DNA of 64,000 nucleotides. Origin: Alloyangia pacifica. GTDB lineage: Bacteria; Pseudomonadota; Alphaproteobacteria; Rhodobacterales; Rhodobacteraceae. The stretch covers positions 2,186,001-2,250,000 of the forward strand of contig NZ_CP022189.1 of NCBI RefSeq assembly GCF_003111685.1. Reading direction: 5' to 3'. The notes beneath the pieces are model-generated. The model was not told the origin of the DNA. It ran no database searches and saw nothing but the letters and a program-made list of their open reading frames with translations. This document shows, piece after piece, positions 36,273-45,140 of this stretch. A program made the position numbers and the translations under genes. Numbering within the stretch: position 1 is the stretch's first letter; each line of letters starts with the position of its first letter.

Positions 36273-37424
36273 TCAGGAAGGGCGGCTGAGCAGCCCGCCG
36301 GGACGGCGTTCAAGCCGGCCCTCGAGCTCCAGATCGGTGAGCGCCGGGGCGATCTGCCCGACCGCGCCGCCAAGGTCGCGGATCACCTGATCCTCGGGCA
36401 CCGGCACTGGTCCGAGCCGGTCGAGGATGCGCTGATGCAGTGCCAGCGTCTCGGCCCGGCTGCGGCGCTCGGGCGGCGGCGCAGGAATCTCCTCGATCAC
36501 CTCCACGAGGTCGGGCGGCTCCGGCCGGGCCAGCGCTTCGATCACGTCTTCGGCATGGCGCACCAGCTGGGCGCCGTCCCGCAAGAGCAGGTTGCAGCCC
36601 CCGGCCCGCCCGTCGAGCGGATGGCCCGGCACCGCCAGGACCTCGCGCCCCTGGTCGAGCGCGCAGCGCGCGGTGATCAGCGAGCCAGACTTCACCGCCG
36701 CCTCGATCACCACGACACCCCGAGCCATGCCCGAGACGATGCGGTTGCGTGTCGGGAAATGCCGGGCCTGCGGCTGCACGCCCATGGGCTGCTCGGACAG
36801 CAGCACACCGCGCGCCCGAATCTCGGCGGCAAGCATCGCGTTGTCCTTGGGGTAAATGACGTCGACGCCGCCAGCCATGACCGCCGCCGTGCCGCCGCCG
36901 GCACCCTCCAGCGCCGCGCGGTGCGCCTCGGCGTCGATGCCGCGCGCCAGACCCGACACCACCAGCCAGCCAGCCTCGGCAAGCCCGCGCGCCAGCAGCC
37001 GCGCCGTGCGGGCCCCGAGCGACGAGGCATTGCGTGCGCCCACCAGCGCGACGGTGGGGCGGCGCAGCAGCGGTCCCTGCCCGATCACCCAAAGCAGCGG
37101 CGGCGCATCCTCCAGCTCGGCAAGCGCGGGCGGGTAGTCCGGCCCGCCACGAAACACCAATCGGGCCCCGGCACGCGTGCCGGCCTCGAGTTCGGCCAGG
37201 ACCACGCCCGCGGGACAGGTCCTGTAGTCCTCGACACCGGCCTCGGCCGCCACAGCAGGCAGCGCCGCCAGCCCCGCCGCGGCCGTTCCATGTTCCGACA
37301 GCAGCCGCCAGAAGGTCGATGGCCCCACTCGGCGCGAGCGCAAGAGACGGAGCCAGTCCAGCCGGTCGGCTTCCGTGGTGGGTGGGAGTGGGGGGTGGTT
37401 GGAAGTCTGTCTGGGCCCGGTCAT
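36273..37424 (-). CDS. dprA: DNA-processing protein DprA
   Basis: A 383-residue DprA/Smf protein that loads RecA on incoming single-stranded DNA during natural transformation. The Rossmann-like core has GARNASSLGARTARLLARGLAEAG, VSGLARGIDAEAH, YPKDNAMLAAEI, RNRIVSGMA and SGSLITARCALDQGREVLAVPG. A C-terminal winged-helix-like domain (about residues 320-383) is present. The start at 37424 gives a normal family length; the frame open to 37688 is a high-GC extension. It lies immediately behind topA on the same strand, a common pairing. Confidence 0.94.
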   Translation of the reverse strand: MTGPRQTSNHPPLPPTTEADRLDWLRLLRSRRVGPSTFWRLLSEHGTAAAGLAALPAVAAEAGVEDYRTCPAGVVLAELEAGTRAGARLVFRGGPDYPPALAELEDAPPLLWVIGQGPLLRRPTVALVGARNASSLGARTARLLARGLAEAGWLVVSGLARGIDAEAHRAALEGAGGGTAAVMAGGVDVIYPKDNAMLAAEIRARGVLLSEQPMGVQPQARHFPTRNRIVSGMARGVVVIEAAVKSGSLITARCALDQGREVLAVPGHPLDGRAGGCNLLLRDGAQLVRHAEDVIEALARPEPPDLVEVIEEIPAPPPERRSRAETLALHQRILDRLGPVPVPEDQVIRDLGGAVGQIAPALTDLELEGRLERRPGGLLSRPS

Positions 37425-37597
37425 CCTGATCCCGCCTCTTGCGAGATCCTCTCTACCCGATGACTGGTTAAGCAAGCATGAAGCGCCGCGCTGCACGGCG
37501 TCCGCCCTGTCGTCCTGGGCCAAGCGTTCCGGGGAGCGCGAGGGGCAGCGCCCCTCGCCCCGAACCCAGCCCCGCGCCCGCTGCGCGGCGCCGGGCC

Positions 37598-39019
37598 TCA
37601 GCTGCCGGCGCCGCCCACGGTCAGCCCGCCGATCATCACGGTCGGCTGGCCCACGCCCACCGGCACCCATTGCCCCTGCTTGCCGCAATTGCCCATACCC
37701 GGGTCGAGCGCCATGTCATTCCCCAGCGCCCGCACGTGCTGCAGCGCGGTCGCCCCGTCGCCGATCAGCGTCGCGCCCTTCACCGGGGCGCCGACCTTGC
37801 CGTTCTTCACCCGGTAGGCCTCGGTGCAGGAGAAGACGAACTTGCCGTTGGTGATGTCCACCTGGCCGCCGCCGAAGCCCACCGCCCAGATGCCGTCCTT
37901 GAGGTCCGCCACGATGTCCTGCGGGTCGGCGGCACCGCCCTCCATGATCGTGTTGGTCATCCGCGGCATGGGCGCATGGGCATAGCTCTCGCGGCGACCG
38001 TTGCCGGTGGCCGCGACCCCCATCAGCCGGGCGTTCTGCCGGTCCTGCATGTAGCCCACGAGGATGCCGTCCTCGATCAGCACGTTGCGCGCCGAGGGCG
38101 TGCCCTCGTCGTCCACCGAGATCGAGCCGCGGCGATCCGGCAGAGTGCCGTCGTCGACCACCGTAACGCCCGGTGCCGCAACGCGCTGGCCCATCAGGCC
38201 GGCGAAAGCCGAGCTGCCCTTGCGGTTGAAGTCGCCCTCGAGCCCGTGGCCCACTGCCTCGTGCAGAAGGATGCCCGGCCAGCCCGGCCCGAGCACGATG
38301 TCCATGACCCCGGCGGGCGCATCCTCGGCCCGCAGGTTGACGAGCGCCACGCGCAGCGCCTCGCGCGCCTGCGCCTGCCAGGCCGACGGCTCCAGCAGCC
38401 CGTCCAGCAGGTAGCGCCCGCCGCCCGAGGCCGCCCCCTGCTCGCGCCGGCCGTTCTCCTCGACGATGACGGACACGGTGACGCGCGTCATCGGCCGCAC
38501 GTCCGAGACCAGCCCGCCCTCGGGCCGCAGGATCGCGACCTCTTGGCACGACGCGGCGATGGTGGCCGTCACCTGCACCACCCGCGGATCGAGGTCGCGG
38601 GCAAAGGCGTCGATCTCGCGCAGCGTCTCGAGCTTGACCGAGAAGCTGTGCCCCGCAATCGGATCTGCGTCAGTGTAGAGTTTGCGGTTGGTGCCCGCGG
38701 GCGGCGGGGCGAGGACGCCGCCGCCATCGCCGACCGCAAGACGGGCGGTCTCGACGGCGCGGGTGATCGCCTGTTCTGAGATCTCGGTGGAATGGGCGTA
38801 GCCCGCCACCTCGCCACGCACCGCGCGCAGGCCGAATCCCTCGGAGGCGTCGTAGCTGGCGGTCCTGATTCGCCCGTCGTCGAGCACCAAAGCCTCGCCG
38901 CGGCGGCGTTCGAGGAACAATTCGCCGTCATCCGCCCCCGCGACAGCATTACGCAGCTGCCCCAGTGTGCGGTCCAGATCGAGGGCCGTTTCAAAGGGCC
39001 GGAAGGGGCTTTCGCTCAT
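37598..39019 (-). CDS. tldD: Metalloprotease TldD
   Basis: A 473-residue TldD of the TldD/PmbA family, a cytoplasmic zinc metalloprotease that acts with TldE (PmbA) in peptide maturation and degradation. The zinc motif is ILLHEAVGHGLEGD (HExxxH, about residues 250-260). The family ending GQWVPVGVGQPTVMIGGLTVGG is intact. Its start (aaggatg upstream) is only about 20 bases from a perfect FNR box shared with the ctaC promoter region. The partner gene pmbA is not in this window. Confidence 0.95.
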   Translation of the reverse strand: MSESPFRPFETALDLDRTLGQLRNAVAGADDGELFLERRRGEALVLDDGRIRTASYDASEGFGLRAVRGEVAGYAHSTEISEQAITRAVETARLAVGDGGGVLAPPPAGTNRKLYTDADPIAGHSFSVKLETLREIDAFARDLDPRVVQVTATIAASCQEVAILRPEGGLVSDVRPMTRVTVSVIVEENGRREQGAASGGGRYLLDGLLEPSAWQAQAREALRVALVNLRAEDAPAGVMDIVLGPGWPGILLHEAVGHGLEGDFNRKGSSAFAGLMGQRVAAPGVTVVDDGTLPDRRGSISVDDEGTPSARNVLIEDGILVGYMQDRQNARLMGVAATGNGRRESYAHAPMPRMTNTIMEGGAADPQDIVADLKDGIWAVGFGGGQVDITNGKFVFSCTEAYRVKNGKVGAPVKGATLIGDGATALQHVRALGNDMALDPGMGNCGKQGQWVPVGVGQPTVMIGGLTVGGAGS

Positions 39020-39037
39020 GGGATCATCCTTTTAGAT

Positions 39038-39051
39038 TTGATCTGGATCAA
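39038..39051. promoter_or_regulatory. FNR box between tldD and ctaC
   Basis: TTGATCTGGATCAA is a perfect TTGAT-N4-ATCAA site. It lies 19 bases before the tldD ATG (minus) and 155 bases before the ctaC ATG (plus). The position near tldD would suit repression, and the distance to ctaC allows several modes. A hairpin-forming leader (aggaggctc ... cctcct, about 39130-39168) precedes ctaC. Confidence 0.8.
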
Positions 39052-39205
39052 AAAAGTGCGCTTTTGCCGCAAGCGTTCATCTTTATTTGATGGGCGCAAT
39101 GTGCTTTTTAAAGTCCACAACAACAGGGAGGAGGCTCTTCGGGCGGCGGCTCGGGGGTGAATCCTCCTGTCCGCAGAGAAGAATGACAACCGGATCAGGT
39201 GATAC

Positions 39206-40111
39206 ATGCGTAAACTATCGATGCTGACGGGCCGCGCCACCGGCACCCTCGCCGCAGCCCTCGCCGCTGTGCAGGCCGCGCCCGCCATGGCGCAGGACTC
39301 GCTGGAGCTGGTCGGCCACCCGCAGGCCGGCGGCGTGGGCTTCCAGCCCGCCGCGACCGAGCTGGCGCGCGATCTTCATTGGCTCGACGGGATGCTGCTG
39401 GTCATCATCACCGCGATCTGCATCCTGGTCATCGCGCTGCTGGCCTTCGCCGCGGTGCGCTTCAACAGGAAATCGAACCCGAACCCCAAAAGCTTCACGC
39501 ACAATTCGCCGCTGGAGATCGCCTGGACCCTTGGTCCGATCGTGATTCTCGTGGTGATCGGGGCCTTCTCGCTGCCGGTGCTGTTCAAGCAGCAGGAAAT
39601 CCCCGAGGGCGACGTGGTCATCAAGGTCACCGGCTACCAGTGGTACTGGGGCTATGAATACGTTGGCACCGACCTCGGCTACGAAGGCTACATGATCGGT
39701 GCGCCGGCCACCGGCGGCGACAACCGCATGAACCCCGAGGTCTCTGCCCAGCTGCAGGAAGCCGGCTACAGCGACAGCGAGTTCCTGCTCGCCACCGACA
39801 GCGCCGTGGTCGTGCCCGTGGGCAAGACCGTGGTCATGCAGGTGACCGGGGCCGACGTGATCCACTCCTGGACCATCCCCGCCTTCGGCGTGAAGCAGGA
39901 CGCCGTTCCGGGCCGCATCGCCGAGCTGTGGTTCAAGCCCGAGCGCGAAGGCGTGTTCTTCGGCCAGTGCTCGGAACTTTGCGGCATCAGCCACGCCTAC
40001 ATGCCGATCACCGTCAAGGTGGTCAGCCAGGAGGTCTACGACGCCTGGCTCGCCGCCTCGCAGGACGAGGGCGGCTACGTCGACGTGCGCCAGTTCCTCG
40101 CCGCGTCGTAA
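39206..40111 (+). CDS. ctaC: aa3 cytochrome c oxidase subunit II
   Basis: Precursor of subunit II (301 residues) of the aa3-type cytochrome c oxidase. An N-terminal signal peptide (to about AMAQ, residue 29) and two transmembrane helices (about residues 58-82 and 98-120) precede a periplasmic cupredoxin domain. The binuclear CuA ligands are in CSELCGISHAYMPI, with the further His in VIHSWTIPAFG. Aromatic TGYQWYWGYEY forms the electron-entry region. First gene of a cta cluster that lacks ctaD, as is usual in this family. Confidence 0.96.
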   Translation: MRKLSMLTGRATGTLAAALAAVQAAPAMAQDSLELVGHPQAGGVGFQPAATELARDLHWLDGMLLVIITAICILVIALLAFAAVRFNRKSNPNPKSFTHNSPLEIAWTLGPIVILVVIGAFSLPVLFKQQEIPEGDVVIKVTGYQWYWGYEYVGTDLGYEGYMIGAPATGGDNRMNPEVSAQLQEAGYSDSEFLLATDSAVVVPVGKTVVMQVTGADVIHSWTIPAFGVKQDAVPGRIAELWFKPEREGVFFGQCSELCGISHAYMPITVKVVSQEVYDAWLAASQDEGGYVDVRQFLAAS

Positions 40112-40178
40112 CTCTTTACACCACGGAGGCGCGCCCCGAGGAGGAGGGCGCGTTTCCAAGACCTGAATCGAGACCCAG

Positions 40179-41141
40179 ATGAGCGACCTCACCACCAATC
40201 CCGCAGCCCAGGCAGCCCGCGTGTCCGAGTACGACGCGCAGTTCGGCGATTATTTCGCCCTGCTCAAGCCGCGCGTCATGACGCTGGTGGTCTTCACCGC
40301 CTTCGTCGGCCTGTTGGCCGCTCCGGTTCCGGTTCACCCCTTCATCGGCTTCTGCGCGATCCTCTTCATCGCCGTGGGTGGCGGCGCCTCGGGCGCGCTG
40401 AACATGTGGTGGGACGCCGACATCGACGCGGTGATGAAGCGCACCGCCAAGCGTCCGATCCCCTCGGGCCGCGTGCAGGCCGGCGAGGCACTGGCCATCG
40501 GGCTCGCGCTCTCGGGCTTCTCCTGCGTCTTCCTGGCGCTCGCCACCAACGTGCTCGCGGGGGGGCTGCTGGCTTTCACCATCTTCTTCTACGTGGTGAT
40601 CTACACCATGTGGCTGAAGCGCTCGACGCCGCAGAACATCGTCATTGGCGGCGCCGCGGGCGCCTTCCCTCCGATGATCGGCTGGGCCGCCGCGACCGGG
40701 TCGGTCAGCGTCGAGGCCGTGCTGATGTTCTGCCTGACCTTCATGTGGACCCCGCCGCACTTCTGGGCGCTGGCGCTGTTCATGCGCTCCGATTACGACG
40801 ACGCGAAGGTGCCGATGCTGACCGTGACCCATGGCCGCCGCTCGACCCGCATGCATATCCTCGTCTACACCATCTTGCTGGCCGCGCTGGCCATCGGCAC
40901 CGGCTTCACCTCGGTGGGCGGACCGATCTACCTTGCGGTGGCGCTGGTGCTGAACGTACTCTTCCTCAAGGGTGCCTGGGACATCTTCCGCCGCGACGAG
41001 ACCATGTCCGAGGCGGACAACTTCAAAACCGAAAAGAGCTTCTTCAAACTCTCGCTGCTCTACCTCTTCGCGCATTTCGGCGCGATCCTGGTCGAGGCGG
41101 GGCTGGCCCGTTTCGGCATCGATCTTCTGGGGGCTTTCTGA
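40179..41141 (+). CDS. ctaB: Haem O synthase (protohaem IX farnesyltransferase)
   Basis: A 320-residue polytopic membrane enzyme of the UbiA family that adds a farnesyl group to haem b to make haem O, the precursor of haem A for the aa3 oxidase. The aspartate-rich prenyl-diphosphate motif [19 protein letters not shown] (about residues 76-94) is intact, and nine hydrophobic helices are expected. It lies between ctaC and a small membrane-protein gene that it overlaps by one base. A weak GC hairpin lies in the 67-base gap after ctaC. Confidence 0.95.
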   Translation: MSDLTTNPAAQAARVSEYDAQFGDYFALLKPRVMTLVVFTAFVGLLAAPVPVHPFIGFCAILFIAVGGGASGALNMWWDADIDAVMKRTAKRPIPSGRVQAGEALAIGLALSGFSCVFLALATNVLAGGLLAFTIFFYVVIYTMWLKRSTPQNIVIGGAAGAFPPMIGWAAATGSVSVEAVLMFCLTFMWTPPHFWALALFMRSDYDDAKVPMLTVTHGRRSTRMHILVYTILLAALAIGTGFTSVGGPIYLAVALVLNVLFLKGAWDIFRRDETMSEADNFKTEKSFFKLSLLYLFAHFGAILVEAGLARFGIDLLGAF

Positions 41142-41320
41142 TGGGCATTGCGCACGAACACGAGCTGCACCAGCGCCGCCGCGGGCGCAATATCGGCGTC
41201 GGGCTGACCCTGGCTGCCTTCATCGCGATCGTCTTTGGGCTGACCATGGTGAAGATCGGCTCGGGGGACTTCGGCGCCGCCAACGCCCCGCAGCAGGAAG
41301 AGGTCCAGAATGGCAACTAA
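41141..41320 (+). CDS. Small membrane protein of cta cluster (CoxF-like)
   Basis: A 59-residue protein with a basic N-terminus ([17 protein letters not shown]) and one transmembrane helix (about residues 18-38, [22 protein letters not shown]). The ATG shares one base with the ctaB stop (TGATG), and the 3' end overlaps ctaG by 11 bases. This position matches the small CoxF-type proteins of alphaproteobacterial cox clusters, whose role in oxidase assembly is poorly defined. Tight coupling on both sides argues that it is real. Confidence 0.82.
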   Translation: MGIAHEHELHQRRRGRNIGVGLTLAAFIAIVFGLTMVKIGSGDFGAANAPQQEEVQNGN

Positions 41321-41894
41321 GGGGACCACAAAAACCCTCTGGTCGCTGATCGGCGTGGTGGTCTTCATGGGCGCCATGGCCTGGGCAGCGGTGCCCTTTT
41401 ACAACTGGTTCTGCCGGGTCACCGGGTATGGCGGCACCACCAACGTGGCCACCGGGGAATCCTCGCAGATCCTCGACCAGACCATCAAGATCCGCTTCGA
41501 TGCCTCCAAGGATCGCGGCTTCCCCTGGGAGTTCAAGCCGCTGCAGACCGAGATGACGCTGCGCATCGGCGAGGACGGGCTGGCCTTCTACGAGGCCTAC
41601 AACCCCACCGACCGCCCGATTGCCGGACAGGCCGCCTACAACGTGGCCCCCTATGACGCGGGCGCCTATTTCAGCAAGATCGAGTGCTTCTGCTTCACCG
41701 AGCAGGTGCTCATGCCCGGCGAGCGGGTGGAAATGCCGGTGAGCTTCTACGTCGACCCGGAGATCGTCAACGATCCCGACGCGAAGTTCGCCAAGCACAT
41801 CACGCTCAGCTACACATTCTACGAGATCGACCTGCCAGAGGAGACGCAGGCCGCTCTCGCCAAAGAGGAAGCGGACACCAGTTCCGTGAACTGA
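41310..41894 (+). CDS. ctaG: Cytochrome c oxidase assembly protein CtaG (Cox11)
   Basis: A 194-residue Cox11-family copper chaperone that inserts CuB into subunit I of the aa3 oxidase. One N-terminal transmembrane helix (about residues 10-30, with [13 protein letters not shown] just after it) anchors a periplasmic Ig-like domain. The copper-binding CxC lies in [10 protein letters not shown] (near residues 126-128). The start overlaps the preceding small gene. Confidence 0.95.
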   Translation: MATKGTTKTLWSLIGVVVFMGAMAWAAVPFYNWFCRVTGYGGTTNVATGESSQILDQTIKIRFDASKDRGFPWEFKPLQTEMTLRIGEDGLAFYEAYNPTDRPIAGQAAYNVAPYDAGAYFSKIECFCFTEQVLMPGERVEMPVSFYVDPEIVNDPDAKFAKHITLSYTFYEIDLPEETQAALAKEEADTSSVN

Positions 41895-41919
41895 CCGCCT
41901 GACCAACGAGGGAATCGAG

Positions 41920-42720
41920 ATGGCGCATGCAAAGAACCACGACTACCACATCCTGCCTCCATCAGCCTGGCCGCTGATCGGCTCGGCCTCTGCCTTCGTC
42001 ATGCTCTTCGGCGCGGTGCTGTGGATGCACGACCACGGGCCGTGGATTTTCCTCGCGGGCTTCGTCGGCGTGCTCTACACCATGTTCGGCTGGTGGTCGG
42101 ACGTGATCGCGGAAAGCCGGGTGGGCGACCATACCCCGGTGGTGCAGATCGGCCTGAAGTACGGCTTCATCCTCTTCATCATGTCCGAGGTGATGTTCTT
42201 CTTCGCCTGGTTCTGGTCGTTCTTCAAACACGCGCTCTACCCGATGGGTCCCAACTCGCCGGCCGTCGACGGCGTCTGGCCGCCCGCGGGGATCGAGACC
42301 TTTGATCCTTGGCACCTGCCGCTGATCAACACGCTGATCCTGCTCTGCTCTGGCGCCGCGGTGACCTGGGCGCACCACGCGCTGGTGCATGAGAACAACC
42401 GCCAGGACATGAAGTGGGGCCTGATCATCGGCATCGCGCTCGGCGTACTCTTCACCGTCTTCCAGGCCTATGAGTACACCCACGCGGCCTTCGGCTTCTC
42501 GGGCAACATCTACGGCGCCAACTTCTTCATGGCGACGGGCTTCCACGGCACCCATGTGATCATCGGCACGATCTTCCTCTTCGTCTGCCTGCTGAGGCTA
42601 ATGAAGGGCGACTTCACCCCGACCAAGCACATCGGCTTCGAGGCCGCCGCCTGGTATTGGCACTTCGTCGACGTCGTGTGGCTCTTCCTCTTCGCCTCGG
42701 TCTACATCTGGGGCGGCTGA
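41920..42720 (+). CDS. ctaE: aa3 cytochrome c oxidase subunit III
   Basis: Subunit III (266 residues) of the aa3 oxidase, an integral membrane protein with seven helices that stabilises subunit I and supports proton uptake. Family landmarks are [41 protein letters not shown] (with the conserved Glu), [13 protein letters not shown] and [16 protein letters not shown]. It follows ctaG by 25 bases and is followed by two hairpins. Confidence 0.96.
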   Translation: MAHAKNHDYHILPPSAWPLIGSASAFVMLFGAVLWMHDHGPWIFLAGFVGVLYTMFGWWSDVIAESRVGDHTPVVQIGLKYGFILFIMSEVMFFFAWFWSFFKHALYPMGPNSPAVDGVWPPAGIETFDPWHLPLINTLILLCSGAAVTWAHHALVHENNRQDMKWGLIIGIALGVLFTVFQAYEYTHAAFGFSGNIYGANFFMATGFHGTHVIIGTIFLFVCLLRLMKGDFTPTKHIGFEAAAWYWHFVDVVWLFLFASVYIWGG

Positions 42721-42755
42721 GCCAGGCCCCCACGCTTCGTCCTTCGGGACCGCAG

Positions 42756-42783
42756 ACGCCCGCCCCTTTCGGCGGGCGTTTCG
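42756..42783 (+). terminator. Terminator after ctaE
   Basis: acgcccgcc-cctttc-ggcgggcgt followed by ttcgc makes a 9-bp stem 36 bases past the ctaE stop. It probably ends the cta transcript. The 335-base gap from here to surf1 holds this hairpin and a second one at 42836-42870, but no gene that I can see. Confidence 0.7.
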
Positions 42784-42835
42784 CATCTGCCCGACGCCGC
42801 GCGCGACGGCAGGGCTTCGGCAAACGTGCTTGCAG

Positions 42836-42881
42836 AAGAGAAGACGCAGCGGCAGCGCGCGTCTTCTCTTTCCAGATATGC
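42836..42881 (+). repeat. Hairpin plus dispersed CTTTCC motif, copy 2
   Basis: A 12-bp perfect stem (aagagaagacgc / gcgtcttctctt, 42836-42870) leads into TCTTCTCTTTCCAGATATGC (42862-42881). This differs at two positions from the copies at 12728 and 61231. Confidence 0.65.
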
Positions 42882-43055
42882 CGGGGTGACTGCGGCGCAT
42901 CCGCAGAAGAGCGGACGCCCTGCTCTTTGGCTGCAGTTCCCGCCCCTCTTGCAAGGCCGCTCAATCGCGCCTTGATGTGCCCCGCGCAGAGGCGCTAAAG
43001 CAGGCGGGACGCACAGGCGCCCCGACCCTCGACTGAAAGCTGGACCCGGACCTAC

Positions 43056-43745
43056 GTGACCCGCTACCTCGCTCCTCTCCTCTTTGGCCTGATCGGCGCC
43101 GGGATCCTGGTCTCCCTGGGCAGTTGGCAGCTGCGCCGGCTCGAATGGAAAGAGGCCGTGCTGGCCGAGATCGACAGCCGCATCTCCGGCCCGGCCGAGC
43201 CCCTGCCGCAAATGATCTCGCCCGACGAACAGCGCTACCAGCCGGTCGCCCTGCAGGGCGAAATCCTGCCCGGCGAAATCCGCGTGCTGGTCAGCCAAAA
43301 GCAGGTCGGCGCGGGCTATCGGATCATCTCGCCCTTTCGGGTCGAGGGGGCGCCGAGCGGGCCGCGGCGGCTGCTGCTCGACCGCGGCTTCACCGCCGAT
43401 GCCGACAAGGACGCCGCGCGCAGCACCGGTCCGGTCACTGTGACCGGCAACCTGCACTGGCCGGACGACCGCAACAGCGCGACTCCGGAGAATGACCTCA
43501 AGGCGAACATCTGGTTCGCCAGGGACATCGGCGCCATGGCCGAGGTGCTGCAGACTGAGCCGCTGCTCGTCGTCGCGCGCGAGATCGACCCCGCCGACCC
43601 CAAGATAGAGCCGCTGCCGGTCAGCCCCAGCGGTATTCCAAACGATCACCTGCAATATGCCATCACCTGGTTCTCGCTGGCCGTGGTGTGGCTGATCATG
43701 ACCGGCTATTACATCCGTCGGCAGTCTAAGACAGGAAAGGCCTGA
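43056..43745 (+). CDS. surf1: SURF1-family oxidase assembly protein
   Basis: A 229-residue SURF1 (Shy1) homologue implicated in haem A insertion into subunit I of the aa3 oxidase. It has one transmembrane helix at each end (about residues 5-22 and 200-220) with a periplasmic domain between. Motifs are LGSWQLRRLEWKE near the N-terminus, LLLDRGFTADADK in the centre, and NDHLQYAITWFSLAVVWLIM at the C-terminus. Translation starts at GTG 43056 with only a weak ribosome site. thrC follows six bases later. Confidence 0.93.
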   Translation: MTRYLAPLLFGLIGAGILVSLGSWQLRRLEWKEAVLAEIDSRISGPAEPLPQMISPDEQRYQPVALQGEILPGEIRVLVSQKQVGAGYRIISPFRVEGAPSGPRRLLLDRGFTADADKDAARSTGPVTVTGNLHWPDDRNSATPENDLKANIWFARDIGAMAEVLQTEPLLVVAREIDPADPKIEPLPVSPSGIPNDHLQYAITWFSLAVVWLIMTGYYIRRQSKTGKA

Positions 43746-43751
43746 GCCCTC

Positions 43752-45140
43752 ATGCGCTACATCTCGACCCGCGGCAAAGCCCCGGCGCTCAGCTTCGAAG
43801 AGGCCATGCTCTCTGGCCTTGCCCGTGACGGCGGCCTCTATGTGCCCGAGACGGTGCCGGTGATGACCCCTGGCGACATCCGCGCGCTGAACGGGCTATC
43901 CTACGAGGAAGTCGCCTTTCGCGTCATGCGCCCCTTCGTCGGCGACACGTTCAGCGACGAGACCTTCGGCGATCTGATCTCCAGGGCCTATGCCGGTTTC
44001 GGCCACAACGCCCGCGCGCCGATGGTGCAGCTGGCACCGAACCACTTCCTGCTGGAGCTGTTCCACGGCCCGACGCTGGCGTTCAAGGACTTCGCCATGC
44101 AGCTCATCGGCCAGCTCTTCCAGGAAGCGCTGACCCGTCGCGGCGAGCGCGTCACCATCGTCGGCGCAACCTCGGGTGACACCGGCTCGGCGGCGATCGA
44201 GGCCTTCAAGGGGCTCGACGCGGTGGATGTGTTCATCCTCTTCCCGCATGGCCGCGTCTCGGAGGTCCAGCGCCGCCAGATGACCACGCCGCCCGAGGCC
44301 AATGTCCACGCCCTCGCGCTCGACGGGCATTTCGACGACTGCCAGGCCAAGCTCAAGGACATGTTCAACGACTTCACCTTCCGCGACGACGTGCGGCTGG
44401 CGGGGGTCAACTCGATCAACTGGGCCCGGGTGCTGGCGCAGGTGGTCTACTATTTCTCGTCGGCGGTCTCGCTCGGCGCGCCGGACCGCAAGGTCAGCTT
44501 CACCGTGCCCACCGGCAACTTCGGCGACATCTTCGCCGGCTACATCGCCAAGAAGATGGGTCTGCCCATCGACCGGCTGGTGGTGGCGACCAACCAGAAC
44601 GACATCCTGCACCGCTGCCTGTCGACCGGCGACTACCAGACCTCGGAAGTGCACCCGTCGATCAGCCCCTCGATGGACATCCAGGTGAGCAGCAACTTCG
44701 AGCGCGCGCTCTTCGATGCCTACGGCCGCGACGGTGCGGCCGTGGCGCAGCTGATGGACGAGCTGAAAGCGGGCGGCTTCCACGTCAGCCAGGGCGCGCT
44801 GCAGGCGCTGCGCGAGCATTTCGAGAGCGGCCGCGGCTCGGAAGACGAAACCCTGGCCACCATCGCGCAGGCGCGCGAGACCATGGGCGAGCTGCTGTGC
44901 CCGCATTCCGCCATCGGCGTGAAGGTCGCCGAGGAGCATCGCACCCCCTCGGTGCCGATGATCACCCTCGCCACCGCGCATCCCGCCAAGTTCCCCGACG
45001 CCGTCGAGAAGGCCAGCGGCATCCGCCCGCCCCTGCCCGCGCGCATGGCCGACCTCTTTGACCGCCCCGAGCGTGTCACCCGCGTGCCCAATGACCTTGC
45101 GGCACTCGAAACCCTCATCCGGGAGCGTATCTCCAAGTGA
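43752..45140 (+). CDS. thrC: Threonine synthase
   Basis: A 462-residue PLP enzyme converting O-phospho-L-homoserine to L-threonine. The N-terminus MRYISTRG is typical. The PLP lysine is in HGPTLAFKDFAMQLIGQ (near residue 111), and the phosphate-binding region includes ATSGDTGSAAIEAF. The GNFGDIFAGYIAKKMGLPI segment is conserved. It lies six bases after surf1, and its stop overlaps the next gene (GTGA), so it is part of the surf1-thrC-peptidase-acetyltransferase transcript. Confidence 0.96.
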   Translation: MRYISTRGKAPALSFEEAMLSGLARDGGLYVPETVPVMTPGDIRALNGLSYEEVAFRVMRPFVGDTFSDETFGDLISRAYAGFGHNARAPMVQLAPNHFLLELFHGPTLAFKDFAMQLIGQLFQEALTRRGERVTIVGATSGDTGSAAIEAFKGLDAVDVFILFPHGRVSEVQRRQMTTPPEANVHALALDGHFDDCQAKLKDMFNDFTFRDDVRLAGVNSINWARVLAQVVYYFSSAVSLGAPDRKVSFTVPTGNFGDIFAGYIAKKMGLPIDRLVVATNQNDILHRCLSTGDYQTSEVHPSISPSMDIQVSSNFERALFDAYGRDGAAVAQLMDELKAGGFHVSQGALQALREHFESGRGSEDETLATIAQARETMGELLCPHSAIGVKVAEEHRTPSVPMITLATAHPAKFPDAVEKASGIRPPLPARMADLFDRPERVTRVPNDLAALETLIRERISK

